Source: Kribbella pittospori
Lineage (GTDB): Bacteria; Actinomycetota; Actinomycetes; Propionibacteriales; Kribbellaceae
Length of the DNA: 64,000 nucleotides
Assembly (NCBI RefSeq): GCF_004331465.1
Contig: NZ_SJKB01000006.1
Coordinates: 434,001-498,000 of the forward strand
Reading direction: 5' to 3'
Position 1 is the stretch's first letter, and each line of letters starts with the position of its first letter. The position numbers were made by a program, and so were the translations under genes. Below, piece by piece: positions 51,204 through 62,144 of the stretch. The notes beneath the pieces are model-generated. The model was not told where the DNA came from. It searched no databases and worked only from the letters and a program-made list of their open reading frames with translations.

Positions 51204-52376
51204 ATGATCACCACTCTGGAACCACTGGGCCGGGACGCCCTGTGCGACGACGACCTGACCGATCTGGTCCGGACCATCACCGGGGACCCGGCTGCACGGC
51301 CCGGCGCGGTCCGGGTCGAGCCGGTCGACTACCCGATCGGCACGCCGAGCACGGAGGCCCTGTTCCGGCTCTTCGGTACGGCGACCACGGCGGCCGGCGA
51401 CACGGTCAACTGGTCCTGCTTCATCAAGAAGCTGCAGTCCGTCCGGCACTGGGAGTTCATCGACACCGTGCCCGAGCACTTCCGGGCTACCTTCATCCAT
51501 AACCTGCCGTGGCAGCTGGAGATCGCCGTCCACCGCAGTGGCGTCGCCGACGTACTGCCGGACGGCCTGCGGCTGGCCACGGCGTACCGCATTGATCTGT
51601 ACGACGACGATCGCGGCACGCTCTGGATGGAGAACGTCGTCCAGGAGCCGGGTCCGTGGCCGATGGAGCGGTTCGAGCGCGCGGCGTACCTGCTCGGGCG
51701 GCTGTCTGCCCGTCGTCAGCCGCAGCTGGTCGAGCCACTGCTCCCCCGCGACGGCATCACCATCCCGGGCGTCGGACTGCGGTACTACGTAGGCGGGCGC
51801 GTGATGATGAGCGCCCTGCCGGCTATCGCCGACCCGCAGACGTGGCGGCAACCGCTGCTCAGCGCGGCGGTCTGCCACGCGGGGGACCACCGTCTGCGTG
51901 ACGACCTGCTCGACCTGGGTGAGCGCTTGCCCGCCGTACTGGACGCGCTCGACGCGCTGCCGCAGTGCTACCAGCACGGAGACGCGAGTCCGCAGAATCT
52001 GCTGGTTCCGGAGGGGAGTCCGGACGAGTTCGTGGTGATCGACTGGGGGTTCGACTGCCCGCAGGCGGTCGGGTTCGACCTGGGGCAGTTGCTCGTCGGA
52101 CTGGCGCATGCCGGTGAGCTGGCGCCCGACGCGCTGCCGGCCGTGCACAACGTGATCTTCAAAGCGTTTCTGAAGGGCCTGGCCGAGGACGGGATGCAGG
52201 TGACCGAGGAGCAGGTGCTGTACGGCTATCTCGGCTCGCTGTGCGCCCGGGCGACCTTCACCGCGCTGCCGCTGGAGCAGATCACCAAGACCGTCGACGA
52301 GGTGACGCTGGCGATGTTCGAGGACCGCGTCCGGCTCACCCGCGTGCTGGTCGACCTGGTGTCGCAGGTGGTCTAA
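51204..52376 (+). CDS. Aminoglycoside phosphotransferase (APH)-family kinase
   Basis: 390 residues from ATG with TTTGGGGGGAACGC upstream. Kinase motifs: CFIKKLQSVRHW (P-loop strand Lys), CYQHGDASPQNLLVPEG (catalytic HGDxxxxN) and DEFVVIDWGFDCPQAVGFDLGQLLVG (DWG metal site). It is unlike the first APH (5493) in length and sequence. The divergent MarR gene and operator suggest substrate-inducible expression, but the substrate is unknown. Confidence 0.85.
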   Translation: MITTLEPLGRDALCDDDLTDLVRTITGDPAARPGAVRVEPVDYPIGTPSTEALFRLFGTATTAAGDTVNWSCFIKKLQSVRHWEFIDTVPEHFRATFIHNLPWQLEIAVHRSGVADVLPDGLRLATAYRIDLYDDDRGTLWMENVVQEPGPWPMERFERAAYLLGRLSARRQPQLVEPLLPRDGITIPGVGLRYYVGGRVMMSALPAIADPQTWRQPLLSAAVCHAGDHRLRDDLLDLGERLPAVLDALDALPQCYQHGDASPQNLLVPEGSPDEFVVIDWGFDCPQAVGFDLGQLLVGLAHAGELAPDALPAVHNVIFKAFLKGLAEDGMQVTEEQVLYGYLGSLCARATFTALPLEQITKTVDEVTLAMFEDRVRLTRVLVDLVSQVV

Positions 52377-52438
52377 CAAGAACATTTCGGTCGTGTCACA
52401 GCTGCAACGAACCGCCTGCCAAGAGGTATCCATGGTGC

Positions 52439-52963
52439 GTGAGGAACCTCAGCAGATACGCAGTGGTCGCCACGATCAGCACCGTCGCCGGACTGGTCCT
52501 GGTCGGCTGTGGTGCCGAGTCCGGCAATGGTGCGGGCGGTACGTCGTCCGCTCCCCCGACGCTGCCCAGCAGCTCGCCGACGGTGACTCAGTCGACTCCG
52601 GTCGGCACGGCTCTCCCGATCACCGTCAGCCGGACCGGTGGTTTCGCCGGCTTCGACGACAAGGTGACGATCGGCACCGACGGCGTCGCCACGGTCACAT
52701 CGCGCGGCAAGCAGACGGTCCGGTGCAAGCTGGACGCCACCCTGCTGACGACGATCCAGACCGCCGCACAACAGGTCGACTGGGCCAGTCTGACTCCCAC
52801 CAAGCCGAGCACCCGGCACCCCGACGACATGATCCTCGCGGTCACCGCGAACGGGAAGACGGCCCGCATCGAGGACCCGCAACTCAAGCCGATGTCGGAG
52901 TCGGTGAACCAACTACTCACCCAGGCCACCATCCCGCCAGGCAAGCTCTGCAAGCCGGTCTAA
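52439..52963 (+). CDS. Secreted lipoprotein of unknown function
   Basis: 174 residues from GTG. The signal ends in a lipobox, LVLVGC (C23), followed by a Ser/Pro/Thr linker and a domain reading ITVSRTGGFAGFDDKVTIGTDGVATVTSRGKQTVRCKLDATLLTTIQTAAQQVDWASL, ending with PPGKLCKPV. Two Cys could form a disulfide. It is attached to the outer face of the cell membrane. No enzyme motif is visible. Confidence 0.85.
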   Translation: MRNLSRYAVVATISTVAGLVLVGCGAESGNGAGGTSSAPPTLPSSSPTVTQSTPVGTALPITVSRTGGFAGFDDKVTIGTDGVATVTSRGKQTVRCKLDATLLTTIQTAAQQVDWASLTPTKPSTRHPDDMILAVTANGKTARIEDPQLKPMSESVNQLLTQATIPPGKLCKPV

Positions 52964-52969
52964 CGGGGA

Positions 52970-53012
52970 GTCCGGGGCGCGCGAGCCTGGGCGGAGGCCG
53001 CGCGCCCCGGAC
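52970..53012. terminator. Bidirectional GC-rich terminator hairpin
   Basis: GTCCGGGGCGCGCG (52970-52983) pairs perfectly with 52999-53012 around a 15-nt loop (AGCCTGGGCGGAGGC). It lies between the convergent lipoprotein and M28 genes. A near copy with the same loop follows the M4 peptidase gene. Confidence 0.75.
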
Positions 53013-53020
53013 GTGGGTTG

Positions 53021-54436
53021 TCAGCTCACGGTCAGCGACGTGTCGTCGATGACGAAGCTCGTCTGCAGCGAGGAGTCCTCCTGGCCGACGAACTTCACCG
53101 TGACCGTCTTTCCCTTGTACTGCGTCACATCGAGCGTCTTCTGCACGTACGACGTGCTCTTGTTCAGATTCGAGTACGTCGCCAGCGTGGTGGTCGTACC
53201 ACCGTCGACGACCTGAACCTTGACCGTGTCATAGACCGTCGAGCCGGTCGTCTCAGCAGTGTCGATCCGGATCCAGTACGACAGCGCTGCCGCCGTCACC
53301 GAAGCCGGGATCGGCACCGATTGACCGACGTTCTCGGTGGTGGCTCGGCCGTTGCCTTGCAACCACGCTTTGTAGGAACCACCGTGGGCCGGACGCCCGG
53401 TGTTGTTGGTGATCACACCGGTCGTCCCGGTCCAGTTCGCCGGGCCGGACTCGAAGCCTGGGTTGAGGATCAGGTTGCTGCCGCCGGGTGGCGGACCGTC
53501 GGTGTAGTCCTTCTGGGTGTAGGTCCAGATCATGTGGCCGATGGCATCGATCTGGCGGTCCAGCGAGGTGAGGTCCAGGTTGCTGATGGTGTCGCAGGAC
53601 CGGTGGTAGCAGCGGTCGAACGCCTGCCCCGCCGTACCACCCCACTTCGCTGCCTGGGCTGACGTCTTGGTCTCCTCGGCGCCGGAGAACGTGCCGGCGG
53701 TCGGGATGCCGAGCGACCGGAACGCCGCGTGGTCGGATCGGCCCTGGACGTCGATGAACTCGGTCTGGACATTCTGTTGGGTGAAGTACGCGACCAGATC
53801 GTCGCGGGCGCCGTTGCCCGCGGGATTGTCGTCGTACACGAAGTAGCCCGGGTTCGGCGACGCGATCATGTCGAAGTTCAGGTACAACTCGATCTTGTCG
53901 CGTTCCGTGCTGGGCAGATTGTTGACGTAGTACCTCGAGCCGACCAGCCCGAGTTCCTCGGCACCCCAGAACCCGAACCTCAAACGGTTCCTGGAGCTTT
54001 CGTTGCCGGCAGCGTAGGCAAGTGCGGTTTCAAGTACGCCGGCGCTGCCTGAACCGTTGTCGTTGATCCCCGGACCAGCACTGACGCTGTCCAGGTGCGA
54101 GCCGGCCATCACGACGTGGTTCACGTCGCCGTGCGGCCATTCGGCGATCACGTTGTACGACGTACCGGCCGAGGTGGAGAAGGACTGCAGTGTGGTGGTG
54201 TAGCCGGCCGCGTCGAGCTTGGCCTTGACCCAGTCGGCCGACGCCTTGTGACCGGGGCGACCGGCGGCGCGATTGCCGCCGTTGCTGGTCGCGATCGACT
54301 GGAACTGGTCGAGATGGGCCTTGGTGTTGGTGACGGAGATGTCCGGCGACTCGGCCGCGGTGGCGATGTTGCCTGGGGCAAGCAGTACGCCGGCCACGAG
54401 GACAGCGCCGAGTCCGGAGTACAGGAAGGTACGCAT
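53021..54436 (-). CDS. Secreted M28 aminopeptidase with C-terminal beta-sandwich module
   Basis: 471 residues. A Sec signal (MRTFLYSGLGAVLVAGVLLAPGNIATA, about 28) precedes an M28 domain with zinc ligands in AGSHLDSVSAGPGINDNGSG (H114, D126), FWGAEELGLVGS (E160 or E161), NFDMIASPN (D189) and RSDHAAF. It resembles the Streptomyces griseus-type aminopeptidase and releases hydrophobic N-terminal residues. Residues ~315-471 are a module (NLILNPGFESGPANWTG ... SFVIDDTSLTVS) almost the same as in the neighbouring M4 protease. Confidence 0.9.
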   Translation of the reverse strand: MRTFLYSGLGAVLVAGVLLAPGNIATAAESPDISVTNTKAHLDQFQSIATSNGGNRAAGRPGHKASADWVKAKLDAAGYTTTLQSFSTSAGTSYNVIAEWPHGDVNHVVMAGSHLDSVSAGPGINDNGSGSAGVLETALAYAAGNESSRNRLRFGFWGAEELGLVGSRYYVNNLPSTERDKIELYLNFDMIASPNPGYFVYDDNPAGNGARDDLVAYFTQQNVQTEFIDVQGRSDHAAFRSLGIPTAGTFSGAEETKTSAQAAKWGGTAGQAFDRCYHRSCDTISNLDLTSLDRQIDAIGHMIWTYTQKDYTDGPPPGGSNLILNPGFESGPANWTGTTGVITNNTGRPAHGGSYKAWLQGNGRATTENVGQSVPIPASVTAAALSYWIRIDTAETTGSTVYDTVKVQVVDGGTTTTLATYSNLNKSTSYVQKTLDVTQYKGKTVTVKFVGQEDSSLQTSFVIDDTSLTVS

Positions 54437-54472
54437 GGTGGATCTCCTTCAGCCGGGGCGAGCGAAAGGAAA

Positions 54473-54514
54473 TCCGGGACGCGCGAGCCTGGGCGGAAGG
54501 CCGCGCGCCCCGGA
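54473..54514. terminator. Terminator hairpin, near copy of the one at 52970-53012
   Basis: TCCGGGACGCGCG (54473-54485) pairs with CGCGCGCCCCGGA (54502-54514) with one mismatch; the 16-nt loop AGCCTGGGCGGAAGGC is almost that of the first hairpin. It ends the M4 gene before the M28 gene and shows that the duplication of the peptidase module included its terminator. Confidence 0.75.
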
Positions 54515-54533
54515 CGGGATCACCGCGAGACGG

Positions 54534-56606
54534 TCAGCTCGCGGTCAGCGAGGTGTCGTCGATGACGAAGCTGGTCTGCAGGGAGGAGTCCTCCTGGCCG
54601 ACGAACTTCACCGTGACGGTCTTTCCCTTGTACTGCGTCACATTGAACGTCTTCTGCACGTACGACGTGTTCTTGTTCAGGTTCGAGTACGTCGCCAGCG
54701 TGGTGGTGGTGCCACCGTCGACGATCTGCACCTTCGCCGTGTCGTACACCGTCGAGGACGTCGTCTCCGAGGTGTCGATCCGGATCCAGAACGAGAGCGA
54801 CGCCGCCGTCGCCGACGCCGGGATCGCGACCGACTGGCCGACGTTCTCGGTGGTGGCGCGGCCGTTGCCCTGCAGCCAGAGCTTCCAGCTGCCGGTGCGG
54901 GCCGGACGCCCGGTGTTGTTGGTGATCGGGCCGGCGGTGCCGGTCCAGTTCACCGCACCGGACTCGAAGCCCGGGTTCAGCAGCAGGTTGTCGCCGGTGG
55001 GCGGCGGCTCGGTGCCACCACCACAGGCGGCCGCACCGGCCGGGACGGAGATGCCGCTGAAGGCGGCCTCGATGCCCTTGCACTGCGCGGAGTCGGCGCC
55101 GTACAGCTCCTTGGCCGAGGTGATGGCGCCCTCACGAGCGTCCTTGTAGGTGCTGCCCGAGCTGAGCTTGGTGCTCAGCGTGCGGTACCAGACCTTGGAG
55201 GCCACATCGCGGCCGACACCGGTGATGGTCGCGCCGTTGCAGGCGGTGCTGCTGTGCGTCACGCCGCCGATGACCTTGCTGCCGGTGCCCTCGGAGGCCA
55301 GGTAGAACCAGTGGTTCAGCGGGCCGGACGAGTAGTGCGGGTCGGCGTTGCCGACCGAGCTGCTCCAGCAGTCGTAGCTGGCCCCGTCCTTCGACGGCTT
55401 GTCCATGTAGCGCAGCGGCGTGCCGTTGCCGTTGATGTTGATCTTCTCGCCGATCAGGTAGTCACCCGGGTCGGAGGAGTTGTTGGCGGAGAACTCGACC
55501 ATGGTGCCGAAGATGTCCGAGGTGGACTCGTTCAGGCCGCCCGCGTCACCGAAGTAGTTCAGGTTGGCGGTCGCCTCGGTGACACCGTGGCTCATCTCGT
55601 GGCCGGCCACGTCGATCGCGGTCAGCGGACGGGCGTTGCCCTGGCCGTCGCCGTACGTCATCTGGCTGCCGTCCCAGAACGCGTTCACGTACGCGTTGCC
55701 GTAGTGCACCCGGGACCGGGCGCCCTGGCCGTTGTTGAAGATGCCGTTGCGGCCGTGGACGTTCTTGTAGTAGTCCCAGGTCAGCTGCGCGCCGTAGTGC
55801 GCGTCGACACCGGCGGTCTGGCGGCTGGACGTCGAGCCGTTGCCCCAGGTGTCGTCGGGGTCGGTGAACGTGGTGCCGTTGCCGGAGGTCGCACCGTTGA
55901 GGTCGGTGGTGAAGTTGCCACCGCGGCTCGGGTCGCTCATCGTGAAGCTGCCCGACGTACCGATGCTGACGGTGCCGGAGTACATCGAGTTGCCGGTACC
56001 GGTCTTGATCTCGTCGTCCTGGGCCAGCAGGGCGCCGGACTTGGCGTCGATGAACGAGTGCAGCACCGACGGGGTCTGGTCCGGCTTGACGCCGGTGGTG
56101 ACGACCTCGTAGGCGAGCACGGGCTTGGCCGGCGTGACGAACACGACCAGCGCACCCTTGTTGCCGGTGGCCTTGAACTTGGCCGCCTGGGCACCCTTGG
56201 TGAGCGCGGCCGACTGGGACAGAGTCGGCTTGGTCGCGACACCGACGGACTTGGCGCCGAGGTTGTAGGTGACCTGGCCGATCGCCTCGCCCTTGCGCTT
56301 GACGATCAGGTCACCCCCGACGACCTTCAGGCCGTTGTAGGTGCGGTCGTAGCGGACGTACTCGGTGCCGTCGGCGTCCTTGACCACGTCGCGGACCTTG
56401 AGCACCTCGCCACCGGCGAGTCCGAGGGCTGCGGCCGTCTGCGCGGTCTGCGCCTGTTCGGCCTGGACGGCGGCCGGCTGGTTGAAGCCGGACGCCGGAA
56501 GCGGAGCCGCGCGATTCGCGGCCCCCGCGGTCGAGCCGGTGAACGCCGTCGCAAGACCCGCTGTCGCGACGATGGCCACCGCCCCTGCTGATGTCAGTCG
56601 TTTCAA
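54534..56606 (-). CDS. Secreted M4 (thermolysin-family) metalloprotease with C-terminal beta-sandwich module
   Basis: 690 residues. Signal peptide (MKRLTSAGAVAIVATAGLATAF ... AGA, about 28), FTP/PepSY propeptide to about 215 (VVGGDLIVKRKGEAIGQVTYN; LAYEVVTTGVKPDQTP), then the M4 domain with zinc site HEMSH (H336, E337, H340) and third ligand E360 in GGLNESTSDIFG, and the proton donor His in NADPHYSSGPLNHWFYL. The last ~155 residues are the beta-sandwich module shared with the M28 gene. An extracellular endoprotease; with M28 it would degrade protein to amino acids. Confidence 0.93.
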   Translation of the reverse strand: MKRLTSAGAVAIVATAGLATAFTGSTAGAANRAAPLPASGFNQPAAVQAEQAQTAQTAAALGLAGGEVLKVRDVVKDADGTEYVRYDRTYNGLKVVGGDLIVKRKGEAIGQVTYNLGAKSVGVATKPTLSQSAALTKGAQAAKFKATGNKGALVVFVTPAKPVLAYEVVTTGVKPDQTPSVLHSFIDAKSGALLAQDDEIKTGTGNSMYSGTVSIGTSGSFTMSDPSRGGNFTTDLNGATSGNGTTFTDPDDTWGNGSTSSRQTAGVDAHYGAQLTWDYYKNVHGRNGIFNNGQGARSRVHYGNAYVNAFWDGSQMTYGDGQGNARPLTAIDVAGHEMSHGVTEATANLNYFGDAGGLNESTSDIFGTMVEFSANNSSDPGDYLIGEKININGNGTPLRYMDKPSKDGASYDCWSSSVGNADPHYSSGPLNHWFYLASEGTGSKVIGGVTHSSTACNGATITGVGRDVASKVWYRTLSTKLSSGSTYKDAREGAITSAKELYGADSAQCKGIEAAFSGISVPAGAAACGGGTEPPPTGDNLLLNPGFESGAVNWTGTAGPITNNTGRPARTGSWKLWLQGNGRATTENVGQSVAIPASATAASLSFWIRIDTSETTSSTVYDTAKVQIVDGGTTTTLATYSNLNKNTSYVQKTFNVTQYKGKTVTVKFVGQEDSSLQTSFVIDDTSLTAS

Positions 56607-56831
56607 GACAACATCTCCTCACGGTGTGGTCGCTGTTTGGGCGCAGCGACCGAATTCAGTTGGGGACGCCGGATGTATTGGCGCAGCAGTGCCACTGCCT
56701 CAGTTGTGACACTGTGTGTCAAGACGTGCGAGTTCTGTTACATCCGACTGAGGGAGGACTCTCGTCCCCAGCGGGCCCGGAGTCAAGGGATTCTTCGGAA
56801 ACGACAGGGAAAACCCGCACTGCCGTCGTTG

Positions 56832-58820
<1,989 letters not shown>

Positions 58821-58876
58821 TGCTCCACCGTAGGCGGTCTGCGCTGGGCGGAGCCGCCGAGGCGGCAGACGGGCGG

Positions 58877-58899
58877 AATCATCCAGGCTGGATGATTCG
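58877..58899. promoter_or_regulatory. Perfect 11-bp inverted repeat (operator) before the peptidase operon
   Basis: GAATCATCCAG-G-CTGGATGATTC lies between the divergent YyaL-like and M24 peptidase genes. Such near-continuous symmetry suits a dimeric regulator such as GntR or LacI. No regulator gene is adjacent. It lies 73 bp before the M24 start. Confidence 0.6.
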
Positions 58900-58914
58900 C
58901 GTAGCGACCCGGTA

Positions 58915-58966
58915 TTCCTACTGTGACTGCTCGGAGGACCGTTCCTACTCTGACTGCTCGGAGGAC
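58915..58966 (+). repeat. Tandem 25-bp repeat containing duplicated ribosome-binding sequences
   Basis: Two copies (58915-58939 and 58942-58966) begin TTCCTACT and end TGACTGCTCGGAGGAC, with one base different and a 2-nt spacer. Each ends in CGGAGGA, a good ribosome-binding sequence; the second is properly spaced (about 8 nt) from the ATG at 58973. Confidence 0.75.
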
Positions 58967-58972
58967 ACCGGG

Positions 58973-60109
58973 ATGACGACGGACATCCACCGAACACCCG
59001 TGCCCTTCGTCCGGGACGACTACATCGAACGCATGAGCGGCGTCGTCGAGGACGCCGTCGGAGCCGGCCTCACCGGCGTCATCGTCGCTCCCGGACCGGA
59101 TCTGGTGTGGTTGACCGGATACCAGCCCACTGCGATCACCGAACGGCTCACGATGCTTGTCCTGAGCATCGATCGCGACCCGACGCTGGTGGTCCCCACG
59201 CTCGAGCGACCCGACGCCGAGTCGGCCGAAGGTGCGAGTGCCGTCACCATGGTCGATTGGGCTGATGGATCCGACCCGTACCCGTTGGCAGGAAGCCTGC
59301 TGACAGCAGACGGCCGGTTCGGAATCTCGGACTCGGCCTGGGCCATGCACCTGCTCGGACTGCAACGGGCGCGGCCGGCCGCGAGCTTCCAGTCGTTGAG
59401 CGACAGCATGCCGATGATGCGTGCGGTCAAGAACGCCGGCGAACTGCAGCGTCTTGCGCTGGCAGGACAGGCGGCGGACGCGACGTACGAGGAGATCGTC
59501 AAACTGCGCTTCGCGGGCCGGCGCGAAACCGAAGTCGCGGCCGATCTGGCCAGACTGCTGCGGGAGTTCGGTCACGAGCAGGTCGACTTCACCGTGGTCG
59601 GATCCGGCCCGAACGGCGCCAACCCGCATCACGAGGCCGGCGAGCGAGAGATCCAGGCCGGCGACGCGGTTGTGCTCGACTTCGGCGGCCTGATGCACGG
59701 CTACGGCTCCGACACCACGCGAACGGTCGTCGTCGGGGAGCCGAGCGCCGAGGTGCAGAAGGTTCACGACATCGTCCGCACGGCACAGCAAACGGCGTTC
59801 GAGGCCGTCCGTCCGGGTGTGCCCTGCCAGGACATCGACCGCGCTGCCCGCGCGGTCATCACAGACGCCGGGTACGGCGACCAGTTCATCCATCGCACCG
59901 GCCACGGGATCGGTGTGACCACCCACGAGCCGCCATACATGGTCGAGGGCGAAGAGCAGCCGCTCGAGCCCGGGATGTGCTTCTCCATCGAGCCCGGCAT
60001 CTACCTGGCCGGTCGCTTCGGAGTCCGGATCGAGGACATCGTCACGGTCACCGAGTCGGCCGGACAGCGGTTCAACAACACCGATCACACCATTCGGATC
60101 GTCGAGTAG
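58973..60109 (+). CDS. M24B metallopeptidase (Xaa-Pro dipeptidase/aminopeptidase family)
   Basis: 378 residues from ATG at 58973. The N-terminal creatinase-like domain (DLVWLTGYQPTAITERLTMLVL) is followed by the pita-bread domain with metal ligands in VVLDFGGLMHGYGSDTTRTVVVG (two Asp), GHGIGVTTHEPP (His), CFSIEPGIYL (Glu) and FGVRIEDIVTVTE (Glu). It splits X-Pro bonds in the cytoplasm. It leads a run of peptide-handling genes, under the palindrome at 58877. Confidence 0.9.
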   Translation: MTTDIHRTPVPFVRDDYIERMSGVVEDAVGAGLTGVIVAPGPDLVWLTGYQPTAITERLTMLVLSIDRDPTLVVPTLERPDAESAEGASAVTMVDWADGSDPYPLAGSLLTADGRFGISDSAWAMHLLGLQRARPAASFQSLSDSMPMMRAVKNAGELQRLALAGQAADATYEEIVKLRFAGRRETEVAADLARLLREFGHEQVDFTVVGSGPNGANPHHEAGEREIQAGDAVVLDFGGLMHGYGSDTTRTVVVGEPSAEVQKVHDIVRTAQQTAFEAVRPGVPCQDIDRAARAVITDAGYGDQFIHRTGHGIGVTTHEPPYMVEGEEQPLEPGMCFSIEPGIYLAGRFGVRIEDIVTVTESAGQRFNNTDHTIRIVE

Positions 60110-60226
60110 AGATCTCTGATGTCAAATCCAGTACCAGCGCTGCGTCGTTGCCAAGGGGGCGATGATGGTGTCGGAACGTCAAAGCACTAGTGGATCTCTA
60201 GGATCCTGCCGCCGGTCACCTCGGGT

Positions 60227-61699
60227 GTGGTTGCCGTGAGTTCGGCCGACGTACCTGTCGAGCCACCGGTCGTGGCCGAGGCCGCCAAGACCAAGGTTCC
60301 CGCGCGGGCGTGGATCTCCTGGGTCGCTCTGGCGATGATGACCACCAGTTCGGTCGCGAGCCTGCGGGCCGCACCGACGATGGCCGTCTACGGCCTGGCG
60401 TGCGTCTTCCTGTACCTGCTCCCCGCGATCGTGTTCCTGCTGCCCACCTCTCTGGTGTCGGCAGAACTGGCGTCGGGGTGGACAGGCGGCATCTACAAGT
60501 GGGTCTCGGAGGGACTGTCCAAACCGTTGGGCTTCCTGGCCGTGTGGTGCCAGTTCGCAATGACGATCTTCTACTACCCGAGCCTGCTCGGGTTCGTCGC
60601 GAGCACCCTCGCGTACGTCTTCAACCCCGACCTGGCCAGCAGTGGCGTCTGGACCGCCCTGGTGATCATGGTGACCTATTGGAGCGGCGTCTGGGTCTCG
60701 TCACGCGGCACCAAGGGCGTGGCCGGCCTCGCCAGCGGCGGCCTGATCATCGGAACCCTGATCCCCGGCGTCGTCCTGGTCACCCTCGGCATCGTTTTCC
60801 TTGGCCAGGGCAACCCGTCCGCCGCGCCGATGACGGCCGACAACATCTTCCCGGTGTGGGCCGGACTCTCGAGCCTCGTCCTGATCGTCAACAACTTCCT
60901 GTCCTACTCCGGCATGGAGATGAACGCGGTTCATGTGGGGTCGTTGCGGAACCCGCCCAAGGAGTTCCCGAAGGCGATCTTCCTCGCGATGGGCATGGTG
61001 CTCTTGATCTTCATCCTGCCGGCACTCGCGATCAGCTGGGTCGTCCCGGCCGAGGAGCTGTCCCTCACCGCCGGTGTCATGCAGGCCTTCGACGCGGTCT
61101 TCGCGAACTTCGGCACGCAGTGGCTGACACCGATCGTCGGGATCATGCTGGTCACGGCATCCCTGGGCGGGATGCTGACCTGGCTGGCCGGCCCATCGAA
61201 GGGTCTGCTGCTGATCTCCCGTCAGGAAGGCTACCTGCCGCCGTACCTGCAGAAACTCAACAAGAACGGTGTGCAGCAGAACATCCTCGTCGTCCAGGGC
61301 CTCGTCACCACCGTCATTGCGCTGCTGTACGCGTTCATCCCCGATGTCTCCAGCACGTACTGGATCTTCTCGGTGATCACCACGCAGGTGTACCTGATCA
61401 TGTACCTGCTGATGTTCGTGGCCGCGATCCAGCTGCGCCGCAAGTTCCCCGATCACCCCCGTGGCTATCGCGCGCCGATGCTGGTCGGCATGTGCGGCGT
61501 GGGCTTCGCTGCCTCGCTCGCCGCGCTGCTGGTCGGCTTCATCCCACCGTCGCAGTTCGAGTCCGGCAACTCGTTCGTGTACTTCCTGATCGTGGGCGGC
61601 GGGGCGCTCGGCCTCGGCCTCCTGGTCCCGTGGCTGTTCCTGAGGCTGCGTAAGCCCTCCTGGCGGCAGCCGGAGCCCGAAGGGGTGCCGGAATCATGA
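60227..61699 (+). CDS. APC-superfamily amino-acid permease
   Basis: 490 residues from GTG 60227 (GTG 60236 also possible). Twelve helices and the APC start VPARAWISWVALAMMTTSSVASLRAAPTMAVYGLACVFLY, resembling the glutamate:GABA antiporter (GadC/YjeM-like) subgroup. LVSAELASGWTGGIYKWVSEG and LIVNNFLSYSGMEMNAVHVG are characteristic. It lies between two peptidases, so uptake or exchange of peptide-derived amino acids is likely. 117 bp separate it from the M24 gene. Coupled by ATGA to the next gene. Confidence 0.88.
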   Translation: MVAVSSADVPVEPPVVAEAAKTKVPARAWISWVALAMMTTSSVASLRAAPTMAVYGLACVFLYLLPAIVFLLPTSLVSAELASGWTGGIYKWVSEGLSKPLGFLAVWCQFAMTIFYYPSLLGFVASTLAYVFNPDLASSGVWTALVIMVTYWSGVWVSSRGTKGVAGLASGGLIIGTLIPGVVLVTLGIVFLGQGNPSAAPMTADNIFPVWAGLSSLVLIVNNFLSYSGMEMNAVHVGSLRNPPKEFPKAIFLAMGMVLLIFILPALAISWVVPAEELSLTAGVMQAFDAVFANFGTQWLTPIVGIMLVTASLGGMLTWLAGPSKGLLLISRQEGYLPPYLQKLNKNGVQQNILVVQGLVTTVIALLYAFIPDVSSTYWIFSVITTQVYLIMYLLMFVAAIQLRRKFPDHPRGYRAPMLVGMCGVGFAASLAALLVGFIPPSQFESGNSFVYFLIVGGGALGLGLLVPWLFLRLRKPSWRQPEPEGVPES

Positions 61700-62142
61700 G
61701 CATCCAGGAAGAGACACAGTCCGGCAGCGAGCGCAGGACCATCTACATCGTCGTTGCCGTGGTGGTTGCGATCTTGATGATCATCGGGCTGATCGCCTTC
61801 AGCTCCAAGAGGTCGAACGAGCAGGCCGAGCAGAAGGCCGACCAGTTCATCGCGGCGCTCCAGTCCGCCGGTGCGCGAACGCCCACCCGCGATCAGGTCG
61901 TCCGCGTTCTCGGCGACGACGGCGGCGCCACCTGCAACGATCCGAACAGCGCCCTCACCCGGGGCACCCTGCTGGCGCTGCTGTCCAACGGCGCAACGGG
62001 GCCGGGCATGCGTCCCGTGATCGCGGACAGCCGGGTCCTTCGCGGCCAGCTGCTGATCATCAAGATCTACTGTCCGGACGAGCTGGAGGACTTCCAGAAC
62101 TTCGTCGACGATCTCAAGACGAGCGGTGTGGCGGGGGACTGA
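61696..62142 (+). CDS. Single-pass membrane protein of the peptidase operon
   Basis: 148 residues, ATGA overlap with the permease. One helix (IYIVVAVVVAILMIIGLIAFSS, 16-37) precedes a soluble exterior-type domain (ADQFIAALQSAGARTPTRDQVVRVLGDDGGATCNDPNSALTRGTLLALLSNGATGPGMRPVIADSRVLRGQLLIIKIYCPDELEDFQNF) with two Cys. No family is recognised. Its tight coupling suggests it works with the permease or the M20 peptidase. Confidence 0.78.
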   Translation: MSIQEETQSGSERRTIYIVVAVVVAILMIIGLIAFSSKRSNEQAEQKADQFIAALQSAGARTPTRDQVVRVLGDDGGATCNDPNSALTRGTLLALLSNGATGPGMRPVIADSRVLRGQLLIIKIYCPDELEDFQNFVDDLKTSGVAGD

Positions 62143-62144
62143 CG

